From NCBI GenBank assembly GCA_945867875.1, contig CAMBJF010000094.1, forward strand, positions 1 through 8,577: 8,577 nt of DNA, read 5' to 3'. Each line of letters begins with the position of its first letter. The first letter of the stretch is position 1. Shown here piece after piece: positions 6,746 through 8,577 of this stretch. Position numbers and translations under genes: made by a program. Source of the DNA: an uncultured Ruminococcus sp. Its GTDB lineage: Bacteria > Bacillota > Clostridia > Oscillospirales > Ruminococcaceae. A model generated the notes under the pieces. The model searched no databases. It saw nothing but the letters and a program-made list of their open reading frames with translations, and was not told the origin of the DNA.

Positions 6746-7720
6746 TTAATATCTGAACTCGCTGCCGCCGATAAATTCCCTTATCATCGAAGAGGTGGGC
6801 ACATATTCGGGGGCAACTGCATCAAGCTCGGACAGGAACTTGATTATTTCGCCGCAGGCAGGGAATTTTGCCAGCTCTTTGTCACGCTCTGACATAAGCC
6901 CGTCAAGGAGAAAGTTTTTGTAAACCGAGGCCTCATACGCCATAAATGTGTCAATGTCGAAGTCCGCACGGGATTTGTAGGGAGTGATGTACAGGTCCTC
7001 GCCCCGTGAAACGCTGGTAAACATTCTGAAGCTCTCCTCGTACTGCCTTTTTCTGAAAAGCCTGTCACGGCAGAGACGGCGCATAAGCCTGATGTGGCGG
7101 GGGTGGAGCATTGTGCCGTCGGCGGCTCTGAGCCTTGTGCGGACGGAAACGTACATACAAAGGGCGAATTTGTGGGTGTCGCCCGTAACGGTTGGGTTAA
7201 GGGCGTGGATACCCTCGATAATGATTATTTCGTTGTGCCTGCGGGACATTTTCACCGAGCCGCTGCGGGACTGGGTGGCGAAGTCAAAGCGGGGCATATC
7301 GAATTCTTCCTTGGTGGCAAGCTTTCTCAGGTGCTCCGAAAACAGGGGTATATCAAGACGGAGCGGCGATTCAAGGTCGATGTTGCCGTTCTCGTCACGG
7401 GGCAGGTCTCGGGAGCTTTTTTCATCAATGGGCAGAAAATAATTGTCCATTGAGATAGTATGTGCGGCACGGCCCTGCTCCCTGAGACACTTTTCAAGTC
7501 TCAGCGCCGCCGATGTCTTTCCCGAGCCTGAGGGGCCTGACAGCAGTATTATGGGCTTTTCCGCAAGAATGGCTCTCTGCGCCGCTTCTGCGATGTATGC
7601 GGAGTAGTTGTTTTCGGAAAGCTGTATGAAGCTTTCGGGACATTTCGCTTCCCTGTTTATTGATGATACCGCTGCAAATTTTATCATAAGACGTTTCAAC
7701 CTTTCTATGTCATCGTTCAT
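6746..7720 (-). CDS. Nucleoside (uridine-like) kinase, short form
   Basis: This is a P-loop kinase of the uridine kinase/phosphoribulokinase superfamily, expected to phosphorylate a nucleoside such as uridine with ATP or GTP in the cytoplasm. Of its 324 residues, the Walker A motif is GPSGSGKT at 62-69. Next come SMDNYF with D92, then DENGNIDLESPLRLD, MPRFDF and the Walker B-like strand IIIIEGIHALNP. Later are HIRLMRRLCRDRLFR, ITPYKSRADFDIDTFMAYE and the C-terminal SMIREFIGGSEF. This order and ending match the bacterial 'nucleoside kinase' family, whose common form is about 550 residues with an N-terminal TGS/ThrRS-like part. That part is missing here, and the upstream DNA is promoter, so it is a naturally short version rather than a frameshift remnant. 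The start is uncertain: ATG 7720 has a poor ribosome site, while ATG 7687 (residue 12) follows AGAAAGG. Substrate is not certain. Confidence 0.8.
   Translation of the reverse strand: MNDDIERLKRLMIKFAAVSSINREAKCPESFIQLSENNYSAYIAEAAQRAILAEKPIILLSGPSGSGKTSAALRLEKCLREQGRAAHTISMDNYFLPIDEKSSRDLPRDENGNIDLESPLRLDIPLFSEHLRKLATKEEFDMPRFDFATQSRSGSVKMSRRHNEIIIIEGIHALNPTVTGDTHKFALCMYVSVRTRLRAADGTMLHPRHIRLMRRLCRDRLFRKRQYEESFRMFTSVSRGEDLYITPYKSRADFDIDTFMAYEASVYKNFLLDGLMSERDKELAKFPACGEIIKFLSELDAVAPEYVPTSSMIREFIGGSEFRY
7700..7706 (-). promoter_or_regulatory. Candidate internal ribosome site giving an alternative kinase start
   Basis: AGAAAGG on the minus strand ends 12 bases before an in-frame ATG at 7687. 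The annotated ATG at 7720 has only a TGGA-like match upstream. Either start leaves the P-loop domain whole; the spacing of 12 is somewhat long, so this remains undecided. Confidence 0.35.
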
Positions 7721-7750
7721 AGATATGAATCCATTGCACTCATTATTCTA

Positions 7751-7779
7751 ATTTTAACATTTTACTCCCAAAAGGTCAA
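7751..7779 (-). promoter_or_regulatory. Promoter of the nucleoside kinase gene
   Basis: On the minus strand TTGACC (7774-7779) is followed after 17 bases by TAAAAT (7751-7756), with TG one base before the -10 (extended -10). Transcription would start near 7744, about 24 bases before the ATG at 7720. It could also drive the membrane gene downstream. Confidence 0.75.
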
Positions 7780-7846
7780 TGTACAAGCGGTTAATTACCT
7801 CTCCGATGCATAAAAAATCACTCCGCTTTTTTGGATAAAATAATAA

Positions 7847-7875
7847 TTGTTTTCTGTATCGGAATATGTTAAAAT
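7847..7875 (+). promoter_or_regulatory. Promoter of the barstar-like gene
   Basis: TTGTTT (7847-7852) is followed after 17 bases by TAAAAT (7870-7875), again with TG one base before the -10. The predicted start near 7882 gives a leader of about 49 bases containing the ribosome site GTGAGGGAG (7915-7923), 7 bases before the ATG. It is divergent from the kinase promoter, and the two -10 regions share the same TGTTAAAAT core. Confidence 0.7.
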
Positions 7876-7930
7876 TAACTAAATATGTATTTCACAGGTT
7901 ACGATATATTTATTGTGAGGGAGATTAACT

Positions 7931-8470
7931 ATGTTTAGTTATTTTTATGCATTTGTTAATAACTTAATCCCTAACAAGGATTTTGAAAATTGGGTATACA
8001 GTTCATTAGATCTTCTTTCGCAAAAGTTGTTTAACGATTCAGAGTTGTATACTGAATTATTAAAGTGTGATTACTGCTCCGATAATGATGTTGAACACTT
8101 GAAGTTTCTTTTAAGGAACAGGTATGATCTTGCTTCCTCAAACTATGAACAATTTATCGACTCATCTGATGAAAAATTAATACAAATAATGAATGATTAT
8201 TTGTATGTCGGCAGCAAAATTATATTTGACTGCACAGGAATAGATACGCCATATAAGCTTCATAAAAAAATACAGGCTGTATTTAAATTTTCTGAATATT
8301 ATGGGAAGAACTGGCATGCGTTTGAAGATTTTATTGATATATCCGAGGTGCGTGTTATAAAGATAATTAATATAGGAAAAATGAGAGAAGCTATCCCGTA
8401 TGACACAGAGTGTTTTTTAAAAATTATAAAAAGGAATATGCCTAAAAACTGCAAGTTGATTTTTGAATGA
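7931..8470 (+). CDS. Barstar-like protein with an extra N-terminal domain, probable immunity protein
   Basis: This 179-residue soluble protein probably inhibits an RNase or other toxin. Residues about 95-179 align by eye with barstar, the barnase inhibitor: a beta strand KIIFDC, a helix around LHKKIQAVFKF, the hallmark YYGKNWHAFED at 123-133 (barstar YYGENLDALWD), and a final strand CKLIFE. The barnase-contacting Asp35 of barstar is His129 here, while the later Asp39 is kept as D133, so the partner is probably not barnase itself. The first 66 residues form another helical, acidic unit containing DFENWVY and ELLKCDY, reminiscent of N-terminal modules in other immunity proteins; I cannot name it. 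The gene is AT-rich (about 30% GC in sampled lines against about 50% in dnaK) with many TTA, ATA and AAT codons, which suggests transfer. No toxin gene is visible beside it. ATG 7931 has a good ribosome site. Confidence 0.65.
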   Translation: MFSYFYAFVNNLIPNKDFENWVYSSLDLLSQKLFNDSELYTELLKCDYCSDNDVEHLKFLLRNRYDLASSNYEQFIDSSDEKLIQIMNDYLYVGSKIIFDCTGIDTPYKLHKKIQAVFKFSEYYGKNWHAFEDFIDISEVRVIKIINIGKMREAIPYDTECFLKIIKRNMPKNCKLIFE

Positions 8471-8577
8471 TGTCTCAAAGAAAATAAAACATCGACCTAT
8501 TGTATATTTTAATGTTGAAGACTAATACTAATAACCAATTAACCTATAGACAAATCCTCGGCTGAAATAAGCCCATT
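8471..8577. other. AT-rich 3' end of window, no gene supported
   Basis: I find no convincing terminator or gene here. The best inverted repeat is a 5-bp AACAT/ATGTT pair with a 19-base loop and no T tract. On the minus strand a short frame enters from the window edge and ends at a TAA (8539-8541), but twelve codons are too few to judge. Confidence 0.4.

Noticed and set aside
7094..7453. Plus-strand frame of 119 codons inside the kinase gene
   Set aside because: It lies entirely opposite well-conserved kinase motifs and has no ribosome site or family resemblance.
7811..7835. A-tract/T-tract pairing (AAAAAA and TTTTTT around ACTCCGC) as a terminator
   Set aside because: The stem would be only six A-T pairs with no GC; it is better explained as AT-rich promoter-upstream DNA.
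8539..8577. End of a minus-strand gene entering from the right edge
   Set aside because: Only twelve sense codons before a TAA are visible, and the other frames are equally uninformative.

Overview
The window is about 8.6 kb of chromosomal DNA from a Gram-positive anaerobe of the class Clostridia, most likely a Ruminococcus-like member of the Oscillospiraceae. This placement is inferred from three things: the Firmicutes-type DnaK (614 residues, lacking the subdomain insert of Gram-negative DnaK), the LacI-type sensor/GGDEF fusion, and the codon style. The first 45 bases are not biological. They match the Illumina Nextera i7 adapter (end of P7, an 8-base index, then the Read 2 transposon end), so the window starts at an untrimmed contig end.

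Layout. 46-3482 (+) is the 3' part of a class I heat-shock operon: the end of grpE, complete dnaK, complete dnaJ, then a strong intrinsic terminator. A hairpin lies between dnaK and dnaJ. 3554-5922 (+) is a separate transcription unit with a near-consensus promoter and a TTG start. It encodes a soluble 763-residue protein: a LacI-like ligand-binding domain without a DNA-binding domain, a middle GAF-like region and an intact diguanylate cyclase (GGDEF) domain. A bidirectional terminator (5930-5968) separates it from a convergent minus-strand pair: a short uridine-kinase-like nucleoside kinase (7720-6746), followed by a polytopic membrane protein resembling the CmpB-type 'putative ABC transporter permease' family (6631-6005).

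7721-7930 is a divergent promoter region with two good extended -10 promoters, one firing left into the kinase and one firing right. The rightward gene (7931-8470) is AT-rich, unlike everything else here. It encodes a 179-residue protein whose C-terminal half is recognisable as a barstar-like domain, so it is probably an immunity protein or RNase inhibitor. The last 107 bases show no gene that can be supported.

How the genes relate. GrpE, DnaK and DnaJ form one chaperone machine. The GGDEF protein probably turns the level of a small cytoplasmic ligand, likely a sugar, into cyclic di-GMP. The kinase and the membrane protein may be co-transcribed but show no obvious shared pathway. The barstar-like gene looks like a transferred accessory gene. 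I see no CRISPR array, tRNA, rRNA, insertion sequence or phage gene. The least ordinary items are the sensor/cyclase fusion and the barstar-like fusion.
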